A stretch of DNA of 12,069 bases from DATHCB01 sp035319765 (GTDB lineage Archaea > Thermoproteota > Bathyarchaeia > Bathyarchaeales > SOJC01), in assembly GCA_035319765.1 (NCBI GenBank), contig DATHCB010000032.1:1-12069 (forward strand), read 5' to 3'. The notes under the pieces were generated by a model. It was not told where the DNA came from, did not search any database, and saw only the letters and a program-made list of their open reading frames with translations. Both the position numbers and the translations under genes were made by a program. This document shows positions 5,665 to 11,901 of this stretch, piece by piece. Within the stretch, counting starts at the first letter, position 1; every line of letters starts with the position of its first letter.

Positions 5665-6264
5665 ATGCAAGGTAAAGAATTTATTGACCATTATCTTCAA
5701 GATGTGTTGTTAGTTACGAAGCGTATATCAAGAGAGGACATTAATAAGGTAATAGAGCTTCTATACGAGGCATGGAAAGAAGATCGGCAGGTGTTTCTAG
5801 CTGGGAATGGAGGCTCAGCTTCTACAGCTGTTCACTTCGCAAGCGATCTTGCAAAGTTCACCGCAGTGGAGGGAAAAAGAAGGTTTAGAGCCTTAGCTTT
5901 GAACGATAACGTGCCCTTAGTTTCAGCACTCACAAACGACTTAGGCTGGGAAAACATCTATGTGGAGCAGTTAATGAACCTACGGCGTAAACAAGATGTC
6001 TACGTTGCTATTAGCGTTCATGGAGGCTCTGGATCGGACGCGGCGGGTCCTTGGTCGCAGAACCTGTTGAAGGCTGCCAAGTTCATTAAGGAAAATGATG
6101 GCAAGGTAGTGGGTTTGGCTGGCTTTGATGGTGGCGTCTTAAAGCAAATAGCAGACGCTTGCATAGTCGTGCCCGTAAATTCCACACCACAAGTGGAAGG
6201 CTATCATGCCGTGTTAACGCACCTTATATGTGCAAGACTACGTGAATTAATAAGTGGGTCGTGA
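5665..6264 (+). CDS. gmhA: Sedoheptulose 7-phosphate isomerase (SIS domain)
   Basis: The predicted role is conversion of sedoheptulose 7-phosphate to D-glycero-D-manno-heptose 7-phosphate, the entry step of the pathway. The protein is 199 residues, a single SIS domain. The phosphosugar-binding loop GNGGSASTAVHFASDL is at residues 47-62, and the second phosphate loop is ISVHGGSGSD (116-125). The C-terminal helix VEGYHAVLTHLICARL (177-192) carries the conserved histidine. Compared from memory with E. coli GmhA, His61 and His180 are kept (H57, H186), but Glu65 is Asp61 and Gln172 is Glu178. There is also an insertion (SDAAGPWSQN) after the second loop. These place it in the variant SIS branch found next to HddA-type kinases rather than among classical GmhA. 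The stop is one base before the next small gene. Confidence 0.87.
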   Translation: MQGKEFIDHYLQDVLLVTKRISREDINKVIELLYEAWKEDRQVFLAGNGGSASTAVHFASDLAKFTAVEGKRRFRALALNDNVPLVSALTNDLGWENIYVEQLMNLRRKQDVYVAISVHGGSGSDAAGPWSQNLLKAAKFIKENDGKVVGLAGFDGGVLKQIADACIVVPVNSTPQVEGYHAVLTHLICARLRELISGS

Positions 6265-6265
6265 A

Positions 6266-6409
6266 ATGAAGCGAATTGTCATCTCGATTGACGTTAAAAA
6301 CGAAGAAATCGAGCGAGTTCTTAAGAAGCTCAAGAAATCGTTAAGTTCTGTAGGAATTAAGTACAGCATAGTTGAGATGTGCGAACTCATGCCGAGAGAC
6401 ACCAAATGA
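6266..6409 (+). CDS. Small protein of unknown function within the heptose operon
   Basis: This encodes 47 residues: MKRIVISIDVKNEEIERVLK, then a Lys-rich helix, then GIKYSIVEMCELMPRDTK. The ATG at 6266 follows the isomerase stop by one base. The TGA at 6407-6409 overlaps the phosphatase ATG at 6406 as ATGA, so the frame is tightly coupled on both sides. A real gene explains the otherwise unnecessary 140-base gap between gmhA and gmhB. The pattern suggests strand (RIVISID), amphipathic helix (residues 11-30) and strand (KYSIVEM), like half of a ferredoxin-like fold, so it may dimerise. There is no signal peptide or membrane segment. I do not recognise a family. A structural or regulatory partner of the flanking enzymes is a guess from position. 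Confidence 0.6.
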   Translation: MKRIVISIDVKNEEIERVLKKLKKSLSSVGIKYSIVEMCELMPRDTK

Positions 6410-7014
6410 GTCAAGCCGTGTTTCTAGACAGGGATGGAGTCATAAACGAGATTGTCAGTTTTCCTGAGTTAGGCTTGCTAGATTCGCCTCTCCATCCTAG
6501 ACAATTCAAGCTACTGCCTCAAGTGGCTGAGGCAATTAGGGTTTTCAACCGTTTGGGCGTCAAGGTAGTCGTCATATCGAATCAGCCTGCCATAGCCAAG
6601 GGAAAAATGACAATGAAATCCTTTGAGCGGATAAGCCAAAAAATGAGGACCGATCTTGGAAAAAGGGGCGCTTACGTAGACGCTGAATATTATTGTTTTC
6701 ATCATCCGTCAGCAAAGAACCCCAAGTACAGAAGCAACTGCGATTGCAGGAAGCCTAAACCTGGCTTGTTTTTGAGGGCCGCGAAAGATCTGGAGCTGGA
6801 CCTATCAAAATGTTACGCGATTGGGGACAGTTTGACAGACGTGAAAGCGGGCAAGTCCGTTGGCTGCCGAACCATCTTGATAGGCTATTTAAAGTGCGAT
6901 TTGTGTAAACTCATAGAGGACGAGGGCACTAGGCCAGACCTTATAGTCCCTAGCTTATTTGCCGCTTCCGAGATTGTCAAGAAAGAGATAATAGGTGGCG
7001 TTAAGCAAAACTAA
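6406..7014 (+). CDS. gmhB: D-glycero-D-manno-heptose 1,7-bisphosphate 7-phosphatase (HAD)
   Basis: The predicted reaction removes the 7-phosphate from heptose 1,7-bisphosphate, leaving heptose 1-phosphate for nucleotide activation. The protein has 202 residues. HAD motif I is FLDRDGVIN, with nucleophile Asp8 and acid Asp10. Motif II is ISNQ (57-60). The diagnostic GmhB zinc site is complete: C97-x-H99 (YCFHHP) and C112-x-C114 (NCDCRKPKPG), with Arg115/Lys116 as motif III. IGDSLTDVKAG at 139-149 is motif IV. An ATG at 6379 would add nine residues, but the ATGA overlap at 6406 and family alignment (MSQAVFLDRDGV) favour 6406. The zinc loop separates it from histidinol phosphatase-type HADs only partly, so the operon supplies the specificity call. 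A 53-base gap follows. Confidence 0.88.
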   Translation: MSQAVFLDRDGVINEIVSFPELGLLDSPLHPRQFKLLPQVAEAIRVFNRLGVKVVVISNQPAIAKGKMTMKSFERISQKMRTDLGKRGAYVDAEYYCFHHPSAKNPKYRSNCDCRKPKPGLFLRAAKDLELDLSKCYAIGDSLTDVKAGKSVGCRTILIGYLKCDLCKLIEDEGTRPDLIVPSLFAASEIVKKEIIGGVKQN

Positions 7015-7054
7015 TGCATTGAAAGTGTTCTGAAAGTCTGGAACCGTTTAAAAT

Positions 7055-7061
7055 GAGGTGA
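7055..7061 (+). promoter_or_regulatory. Ribosome binding site fixing the transaldolase start
   Basis: GAGGTGA is close to a perfect archaeal Shine-Dalgarno sequence. It abuts ATG 7062 with no spacing but lies six bases from ATG 7068, so 7068 is the likely start. The family's usual beginning (M-x-IFLDTA) agrees. Confidence 0.65.
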
Positions 7062-7067
7062 ATGAAA

Positions 7068-7757
7068 ATGGAAATATTTCTTGACACAGCAAGTGTGAAA
7101 GAGATAAAGGACATACTGCCTTGGGGAATCATTAGTGGGGTCACAACAAACCAGAAGATTTTCCTTGCCGAGAAAGGCGTCAACTTTAAGGACAGAGTTC
7201 TGGAAATTCTGTCCCTAGTGAACGGTCCCCTCAGTGTAGAGCTTACGAAGACGTCAGGTAGCGATGAAGATCTAGTCGCGGAAGCCAAAGAGTACTCACG
7301 TTGGAACCCTAAGAACATCGTCGTCAAGGTTCCAATGTTCATGGATGGCCGAGGTCTGCGAATTGTTAACAGACTCAAAAAAGAAAACATCAAGACAAAT
7401 ATGACTTGTATGATAGCAACAAATCAAGTCTTGCTGGCAGCCAACGTCGGGGCCACGTACGCTAGCATATTCTTCAATCGAGTACGAGACGTAGGCTTGG
7501 ACCCGCTGAAAATTATACAGGAGTCGAGACGCATAATCGAGGAAAGTCGTTCCTCAACGAAGATCATTGTTGGCAGCATAAGAAAACCTGAAGATGTGAA
7601 TGAGGCGGCTGTCGCGGGCGCGCACATAACAACAATCCCTTACAAGATTCTAGTGCAGATGCCCTTCCACCCAAAGACAGAAGAAACCATAAAGGAATTT
7701 GACCAAGCATGGTCGGAGTTCAAAAAGGCTGAAACCTCAGCGTGCGACACTGCATGA
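7068..7757 (+). CDS. Transaldolase/fructose-6-phosphate aldolase family protein
   Basis: This is a 229-residue single (beta/alpha)8 barrel of the small transaldolase (MipB/TalC) type. MEIFLDTASVKEIK at the N-terminus contains the conserved Asp6. The Schiff-base lysine is K87 in NIVVKVPMF. GSIRKPEDVNEAAVAGAH at 169-186 and IPYKILVQM at 190-198 are near-standard C-terminal motifs. Differences are clear: GVTTNQ replaces the usual GVTTNP at 24-29, and YASIFFNRVRD replaces the usual SPFVGRxxD region near 131-141. In this operon the likely job is making sedoheptulose 7-phosphate from fructose 6-phosphate and erythrose 4-phosphate, the substrate of the isomerase two genes upstream. A plain fructose-6-phosphate aldolase activity cannot be excluded. 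The TGA overlaps the next gene's ATG (ATGA). Confidence 0.85.
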   Translation: MEIFLDTASVKEIKDILPWGIISGVTTNQKIFLAEKGVNFKDRVLEILSLVNGPLSVELTKTSGSDEDLVAEAKEYSRWNPKNIVVKVPMFMDGRGLRIVNRLKKENIKTNMTCMIATNQVLLAANVGATYASIFFNRVRDVGLDPLKIIQESRRIIEESRSSTKIIVGSIRKPEDVNEAAVAGAHITTIPYKILVQMPFHPKTEETIKEFDQAWSEFKKAETSACDTA

Positions 7758-8521
7758 TCGCAATCATTCTTGCAGGTGGGTACGCCAAGAGGCTCTGGCC
7801 ATTAACGGCTAATAAACCTAAAGCCTTGCTCCCCATTTCTGGCAAGCCAATTGTAAATTATGTTATTGAAAAGATTACGCCGTTAGACCCGCCAGTGAGC
7901 AGAATTATTCTGTCAACGAATCTGAGGTTTCAATCTCAGTTCAAAAAATGGCTAAAAAACACCGAATACTGCCACGTGGAGCTTATGCCTGAAAGGTCAT
8001 CTAAGGAAGAAGAAAAGCTTGGGGCCGTTAGAGCTCTAGCCGATATCGTCGAGAAAATAGGCGAGGAGGACGTTTTAGTCTTGGCTGGCGATAACCTTTT
8101 TAACGACAATCTTGGCAACTTTCTCTCTTTTTTCCGTAAAAAACACGCTCCCACCATAGCTCTCTACTATGCCGGAAGCGTTGCCGAAGCGAAAAGAGGT
8201 TCAACAGTAGTGACTGGTGAAAGTGGACAAATTATAGAGTTTGTCGAAAAGCCAATGCATCCAAAAGCGACCCTTGTAGGAGCATGTGTCTACGCTTTTC
8301 CAGCGCGAATAGGCAAAAGGCTTAAGGAATACCTGCAGTTGGGGCTGGCCGCCGATGAGCCCGGAAGATTTATCCAGTGGCTTCACAAACAAGAACCGGT
8401 TTATGGCTACATGCTTAAAGATTATTTGTGGGACATAGGGACGATAGAATCTTATAAGGCCGCAGACAAATTCTTTTCCCAAACTGTTGAGAATCAGATA
8501 ACTCGAGGCGATAACAATTGA
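7754..8521 (+). CDS. hddC: Heptose 1-phosphate nucleotidyltransferase (HddC-like)
   Basis: The predicted role is activation of heptose 1-phosphate with an NTP to give an NDP-heptose. The product is 255 residues with a single nucleotidyltransferase domain. IILAGGYAKRLWPLT at residues 4-18 is the nucleotide-binding signature. K23-P-K-A-LLPISGKP follows, then AGDN at 111-114 with the metal aspartate, EFVEKP at 162-167 and LWDIGTIESYKAAD at 225-238 with the second metal aspartate. A GTG at 7742 would add four residues, but the ATGA overlap with the transaldolase stop favours ATG 7754. Family members use GTP (HddC), dTTP (RmlA) or others, and the sequence alone does not fix the base. GDP-heptose is inferred because HddA-type kinases normally pair with guanylyltransferases. 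It ends in a TTGA overlap with the epimerase. Confidence 0.8.
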   Translation: MIAIILAGGYAKRLWPLTANKPKALLPISGKPIVNYVIEKITPLDPPVSRIILSTNLRFQSQFKKWLKNTEYCHVELMPERSSKEEEKLGAVRALADIVEKIGEEDVLVLAGDNLFNDNLGNFLSFFRKKHAPTIALYYAGSVAEAKRGSTVVTGESGQIIEFVEKPMHPKATLVGACVYAFPARIGKRLKEYLQLGLAADEPGRFIQWLHKQEPVYGYMLKDYLWDIGTIESYKAADKFFSQTVENQITRGDNN

Positions 8522-9480
8522 AAGCGATAGTAACGGGTGGGGCGGGCTTCATTGGAAGCCATCTCGTTGATCGACTATTGTCCGAACGGTATTCTGTAAC
8601 AGTCGTTGACAATCTATCTTGTGGCTTCTTGGAAAATCTCGAACACCATAAGGGTAATCCTCGTCTTACACTTCGTAACGTAGACATAAAGGACACAAAG
8701 AAGCTTACCAGAATCTTCGCCGGGCATGACGCGGTCTTTCATCTGGCTGCCCATGCAAACATTAGAGAAAGTCTACTCGATCACAAGGCTGATCTAGAGA
8801 ATAATCTAGTCGGAACGCTCAATATACTTGAGGCTATGTGCAAAAATAATATTCCAGATTTGGTCTTCGCCTCGACATCGGCGATATACGGTGAAGCTAC
8901 GGTTCTACCCACTTCTGAGGAGTACTCTCCTCTCCAGACATCTTTATATGGCGCCTCTAAACTGGCTTGTGAGGCCTATGCCGAGGCCTTCACTAAATTC
9001 GCGCCGATAAAATTCTGGGCGTTCAGATTCTCAAACGTTGTCGGCGAGAGATGTAGAAGGGGTGTCGTTTGGGATTTCGTACATAAGCTTCTCAAGAACC
9101 CCTCCGAGCTTGAGATTTTGGGTGACGGCAAACAGAGTAAGGAGTATCTCCACGTGAAGGACTGCGTCGATGGAATAATCACTGGGTATGGGAAAGCCTC
9201 GGATAAAGTCAACATATTCAACCTCGGAATAGATGAACAAACACTGGTAGACACGGTCGCCGACGGGGTTATCCAAGAGATGGACCTTAAGAACGTGAAA
9301 AGGACGTATACGGGGGGGCCAAGTGGCTGGATCGGTGATATTCCGGTTGTTCAACTTTCTTTGGACAAGATAAAGAAACTCGGCTGGACCCCAAGGATAT
9401 CTTCTGAAGAAGCGATCCGCCGCAGTATCAAATGGACCATAGATTTCAGCCATACGCATATGCCAAGCGCAAACACATAA
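8518..9480 (+). CDS. NAD-dependent NDP-sugar epimerase/dehydratase (extended SDR)
   Basis: This is a 320-residue extended SDR acting on an NDP-sugar, probably NDP-heptose given that it is translationally coupled to the nucleotidyltransferase. GGAGFIGSHL at residues 7-16 binds NAD, with Asp31 at the end of the second strand indicating NAD over NADP. FHLAAHANIRES follows at 74-85. The catalytic set is ASTSAIYG (Ser119-121), Tyr144 and Lys148 in YGASK. The C-terminal sugar-binding part has LGDGKQSKEYLHVKDC at 201-216, then FNLGIDEQTL and KIKKLGWTPRIS. The start codon is TTG 8518 in a TTGA overlap, with MKAIVTGGAGFIG as expected. UDP-glucose 4-epimerase, UDP-glucuronate decarboxylase-like or GDP-heptose-modifying activity are all possible. 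It does not look like a canonical HldD 6-epimerase, but that judgement is from memory. Confidence 0.85.
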   Translation: MKAIVTGGAGFIGSHLVDRLLSERYSVTVVDNLSCGFLENLEHHKGNPRLTLRNVDIKDTKKLTRIFAGHDAVFHLAAHANIRESLLDHKADLENNLVGTLNILEAMCKNNIPDLVFASTSAIYGEATVLPTSEEYSPLQTSLYGASKLACEAYAEAFTKFAPIKFWAFRFSNVVGERCRRGVVWDFVHKLLKNPSELEILGDGKQSKEYLHVKDCVDGIITGYGKASDKVNIFNLGIDEQTLVDTVADGVIQEMDLKNVKRTYTGGPSGWIGDIPVVQLSLDKIKKLGWTPRISSEEAIRRSIKWTIDFSHTHMPSANT

Positions 9481-9507
9481 GCAATCAGAAGCACAGAAAA
9501 TTTGACG

Positions 9508-9519
9508 CAGAGGCCTCTG
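9508..9519. repeat. Perfect 12-base palindrome
   Basis: CAGAGGCCTCTG is identical on both strands and lies 27 bases after the epimerase stop. No T-run follows, so it is not a convincing terminator. It could be an operator half-site pair or chance. Confidence 0.45.
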
Positions 9520-9604
9520 GGCTGTAATGATTTGATGCAAACCTGTTGCAAACCCTTTCATGTAGGATAGGCCTCTTCAGAGCTGGTCACAGCCCCGAAA
9601 AGTA

Positions 9605-9614
9605 CATAAAAATA
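9605..9614 (+). promoter_or_regulatory. Possible TATA box for the SDR/oxidoreductase unit
   Basis: CATAAAAATA stands out in a GC-richer stretch. A start of transcription near 9635-9640 would give a leader of about 150 bases before the preferred GTG at 9790. It marks the two distal genes as a separate transcription unit from the heptose operon. Confidence 0.35.
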
Positions 9615-9789
9615 AGCGGCTTGAAATAGCACACGCGAGAACGATGCTCAAAAATCGCGAAACATGGGCGCGAGTGCTCGTACGAAGGTGAAAACTCACG
9701 ACTTCACATTGCCCTCAAGTGTCGGCGCCTATTTGGTAAGCGTTGTAAGCAAGTTTTGTATGCTGCACAGCATTTTGGGGAAGAACACT

Positions 9790-10608
9790 GTGAAATTAAA
9801 AGGCAAGGTTGCGATAGTCACAGGAGCCGGAAAGGGCATCGGCAAAGCGGTGGCCTTGGCATTTGCGCGTGAAGGCGCACACGTGGTTGTCGTGTCAAGA
9901 ACGTTTTTAGAGATTAAAGACGTTGCTGCTCAAATAGGAATGATGGGAAGACGTGCACTACCCTTAAGAGTGGACGTTTCCAGAAGAGGTGATGTTTTCA
10001 AAATGGTTAACTCCGCGGCTGCGCGATTTGGAAGAATTGACGTTTTAGTTAACAACGCTGGGGTTCTAGGTCCCGTAGGTCCACTAGTCAAAAACGACGT
10101 TGACGATTGGATAAAGACTGTTGAAGTGAACCTGATTGGCACTTTCTTCTGCTGCAGAGAAGTGCTGCCAACGATGATGAAGCAACACAATGGCAAAATC
10201 ATAAACTTTTCTGGGGGTGGAGCAACGTCTCCGCGGCCTCGCTTTTCAGCGTACGCTTCATCCAAGACCGCGGTAGTCCGCCTGACCGAAACTTTGGCTG
10301 AAGAAGTCAAAGAGTTCAATATTCAGGTAAACGCTATCGCGCCAGGTCTGGTAGACACGCGTATGCATGACCAGGTTTTGGCTACGGGCGAAGCGGCTGG
10401 CAAAAAGGCTATTGAAGAATCGCAAAGGGTGAAGGCAACTGGAGGGACACCTTTGAAACTTCCAGTTGAGCTGGCGATCTTCCTGGCGTCAGACGCTTCT
10501 GATGGGTTGACGGGGAAGCTCATAAGTGCGATGTGGGACAACTGGAAAGAAATGGACCTCAATGAGGTTTCGTCTTCTGACGTGTACACTCTTCGTAGAA
10601 AAACCTAG
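9790..10608 (+). CDS. Classical short-chain dehydrogenase/reductase
   Basis: This is a 272-residue NAD(P)-dependent oxidoreductase. TGAGKGIG at residues 11-18 is the cofactor loop. VVVVSR (32-37) places an Arg where NADP-preferring enzymes often have one. NNAG is at 88-91, and the catalytic tetrad is Asn114, Ser141 (NFSGGGA), Tyr155 and Lys159 (YASSK). APGLVDTRMHD at 184-194 is the usual PG motif region. The C-terminus (GKLISAMWDNWKEM, then SSSDVYTLRRK) is an extension I associate with SDRs in polysaccharide clusters rather than fatty-acid reductases. The start is GTG 9790, with MKLKGKVAIVTGAG the normal family beginning and GGGGAAG six bases upstream. ATG 9760 or 9664 would add non-family residues. 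Its stop overlaps the ribosome site of the oxidoreductase. A sugar-modifying role is inferred from context. Confidence 0.82.
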   Translation: MKLKGKVAIVTGAGKGIGKAVALAFAREGAHVVVVSRTFLEIKDVAAQIGMMGRRALPLRVDVSRRGDVFKMVNSAAARFGRIDVLVNNAGVLGPVGPLVKNDVDDWIKTVEVNLIGTFFCCREVLPTMMKQHNGKIINFSGGGATSPRPRFSAYASSKTAVVRLTETLAEEVKEFNIQVNAIAPGLVDTRMHDQVLATGEAAGKKAIEESQRVKATGGTPLKLPVELAIFLASDASDGLTGKLISAMWDNWKEMDLNEVSSSDVYTLRRKT

Positions 10609-10613
10609 GAGGG
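10608..10613 (+). promoter_or_regulatory. Ribosome binding site of the Gfo/Idh/MocA gene
   Basis: GGAGGG begins on the last base of the SDR stop codon and is six bases from ATG 10620, coupling the two genes. Confidence 0.65.
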
Positions 10614-10619
10614 AAAAAA

Positions 10620-11615
10620 ATGCTGAAGGTGGGCTTGATTGGCTGTGGGAGGCAAGGTTGGCGACGGGCAGGTGCAGTAAAAGCTTGCGGCGACCAGTTG
10701 GTTATGGTTGCCGATGCTGATGAGAGAAATGCGAGAGCGCTTGCAGAGGAGATGAATTGCCAATTTACGACCGATTGGCAAGAGTTGCTGGCCGCTGATG
10801 TAGACGTGGTTATTGTGGCAACCCCAAACGTTTTTCACGCGTCGATGAGTTTGGAAGCATTGAAACTGGGTAAATGCGTGCTGTGCGAAAAACCGCTTGG
10901 ACTAAACTCCAAAGAGACAGCTGCTTTGGTTGAAGCTTCAGAAAAAACGAGGTTGACCCTCAAATGTGGGTTCAACTTGCGCCACCATCCAGGTGTGAAA
11001 CAGGCAAGAATATGGTTTGATCGAGGAGAAATAGGCGAACCACTGTTTGTACGCATTCGCTACGGCATAGGCGGAAGAATTGATTATGAAAAGGACTGGA
11101 GAATGAATAGGCGAATTTCCGGTGGCGGACAGCTGATGGATCAGGGAATGCACGCTCTTGACTTAGCACGGTGGTTCTTAGGGGAGTTCTCAGAGTCTTT
11201 TGGCATCACCTTATCTTCGTTTTGGAAAGTTCCTTTAGAAGACAACGCATTCTGCCTATTGCAAACAGAAAAAGGCAAAACTGCATCCATACATGTCAGT
11301 TGGACACAGTGGAAGAACCTTTTTTCATTTGAAATCTATGGCATAGAAGGTTACATCATCGTTGAAGGACTCGGCGGAAGCTATGGTACTGAAAAAGCGA
11401 TTCTGGGGAAAAGAGATTTTACTAAGCCGTTTAAGGAAGTTATCGTTGAATTCCGAGGCGAAGATTCGTCGTGGGTTGACGAGTGGAAAGAGTTTACTTC
11501 CGCCATCAAAGAGGGACGTGAACCGCTCGGCAGCGCACGCGATGGTCACGAGGCAGTGAAACTCGCCCATGCCATTTACAAGTCGGCGGCGGAAAAGCGA
11601 ACTATTGGAAAGTAG
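10620..11615 (+). CDS. Gfo/Idh/MocA family oxidoreductase
   Basis: This is a 331-residue NAD(P)-dependent sugar or NDP-sugar oxidoreductase. The N-terminal Rossmann fold shows VGLIGCGRQG (4-13) and ADAD near 31-34. It continues through VIVATPNVFHA to the family hallmark CEKPLG at 89-94, with Lys91 expected to be catalytic. The C-terminal beta-sheet domain has GGGQLMDQGMHALDLARWFLG at 168-188, where Asp174 and His178 match the usual substrate-handling pair, then DEWKEFTSAIKEGREP near the end. The length is typical. It lies 11 bases after the SDR stop with a strong ribosome site, so the two likely act in sequence, for example oxidising and reducing a sugar ring or installing a keto group for later transfer. 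Inositol dehydrogenase or a UDP-GlcNAc-type 3-dehydrogenase are alternatives. The substrate is not determinable. Confidence 0.85.
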   Translation: MLKVGLIGCGRQGWRRAGAVKACGDQLVMVADADERNARALAEEMNCQFTTDWQELLAADVDVVIVATPNVFHASMSLEALKLGKCVLCEKPLGLNSKETAALVEASEKTRLTLKCGFNLRHHPGVKQARIWFDRGEIGEPLFVRIRYGIGGRIDYEKDWRMNRRISGGGQLMDQGMHALDLARWFLGEFSESFGITLSSFWKVPLEDNAFCLLQTEKGKTASIHVSWTQWKNLFSFEIYGIEGYIIVEGLGGSYGTEKAILGKRDFTKPFKEVIVEFRGEDSSWVDEWKEFTSAIKEGREPLGSARDGHEAVKLAHAIYKSAAEKRTIGK

Positions 11616-11655
11616 CCATAGCCGCGGCAAGATAGAACCCAATAGGCGCGGAAAA

Positions 11656-11901
11656 TTAGAGCGCGCGATAAAATTGTACTCTCCAAAAGTACTGTCGGGA
11701 AAGTTTTTTGGTGGGCACGATTATCCATTTTATGGAGTCGGTAGAACGGTCCAAGAGTTTGTAGATAGTCACCAGCTCAGTTTAATCACTTCTTCTAAAG
11801 ACTGGTGTGTTCAAATGAGCGCGCGCTTTCAAATGGTGAAACCTGATTGTTTTGGCGAAGAAAGAGAAAAAGAGGGCATTAGAGAGAGGGTTCGGAACTA
11901 A
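11656..11901 (+). pseudogene. C-terminal remnant of a class I SAM-dependent methyltransferase
   Basis: From 11656 the frame reads LERAIKLYSPKVLSGKFFGG, then HDYPFYGVGRTVQEF, then a stretch ending SSKDWCV, and a low-complexity basic/acidic tail to TAA 11899-11901. The pattern L-W/S-P-x-L-x-G-GG-HDY, GV-x-x-x-V-x-EF, and a closing DW matches the last three strands of sugar/macrocin-type methyltransferases (Methyltransf_24-like). The SAM-binding half is absent: upstream bases belong to the oxidoreductase gene in another frame, and no start or ribosome site precedes the conserved part. Residues after the conserved Trp look like junk. A truncated relic from an earlier gene is the best reading. Confidence 0.55.

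Larger units (their letters stand above)
9481..9789. other. Intergenic region with short repeats and a TATA-like box
   Basis: No gene is recognised. It holds a perfect 12-base palindrome CAGAGGCCTCTG (9508-9519), TGCAAACC twice at 11-base spacing (9536-9543, 9547-9554), and the pair GGGCTGT (9519-9525)/ACAGCCC (9589-9595), which could close a larger stem. A TATA-like CATAAAAATA lies at 9605-9614. An ATG at 9664 opens a frame continuous with the SDR gene, but the extra 42 residues are unlike SDR N-termini. Confidence 0.5.

Noticed and set aside
7001..7393. A 130-codon minus-strand frame over the transaldolase
   Set aside because: It is antisense to the Schiff-base region of a well-supported gene, with no ribosome site or recognisable motif.
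9508..9525. The palindrome after the epimerase as a transcription terminator
   Set aside because: No T-run follows it, and archaeal termination usually depends on T-rich tracts.
9031..9561. A 176-codon minus-strand frame over the epimerase 3' end
   Set aside because: It is antisense to the conserved C-terminal half of the epimerase and its translation shows no family pattern.
9664..9789. A 42-residue N-terminal extension of the SDR from ATG 9664
   Set aside because: The family begins at MKLKGKVAIVTGAG (GTG 9790), which has a purine-rich ribosome site; the extension looks random. An ATG at 9760 remains a lesser alternative.
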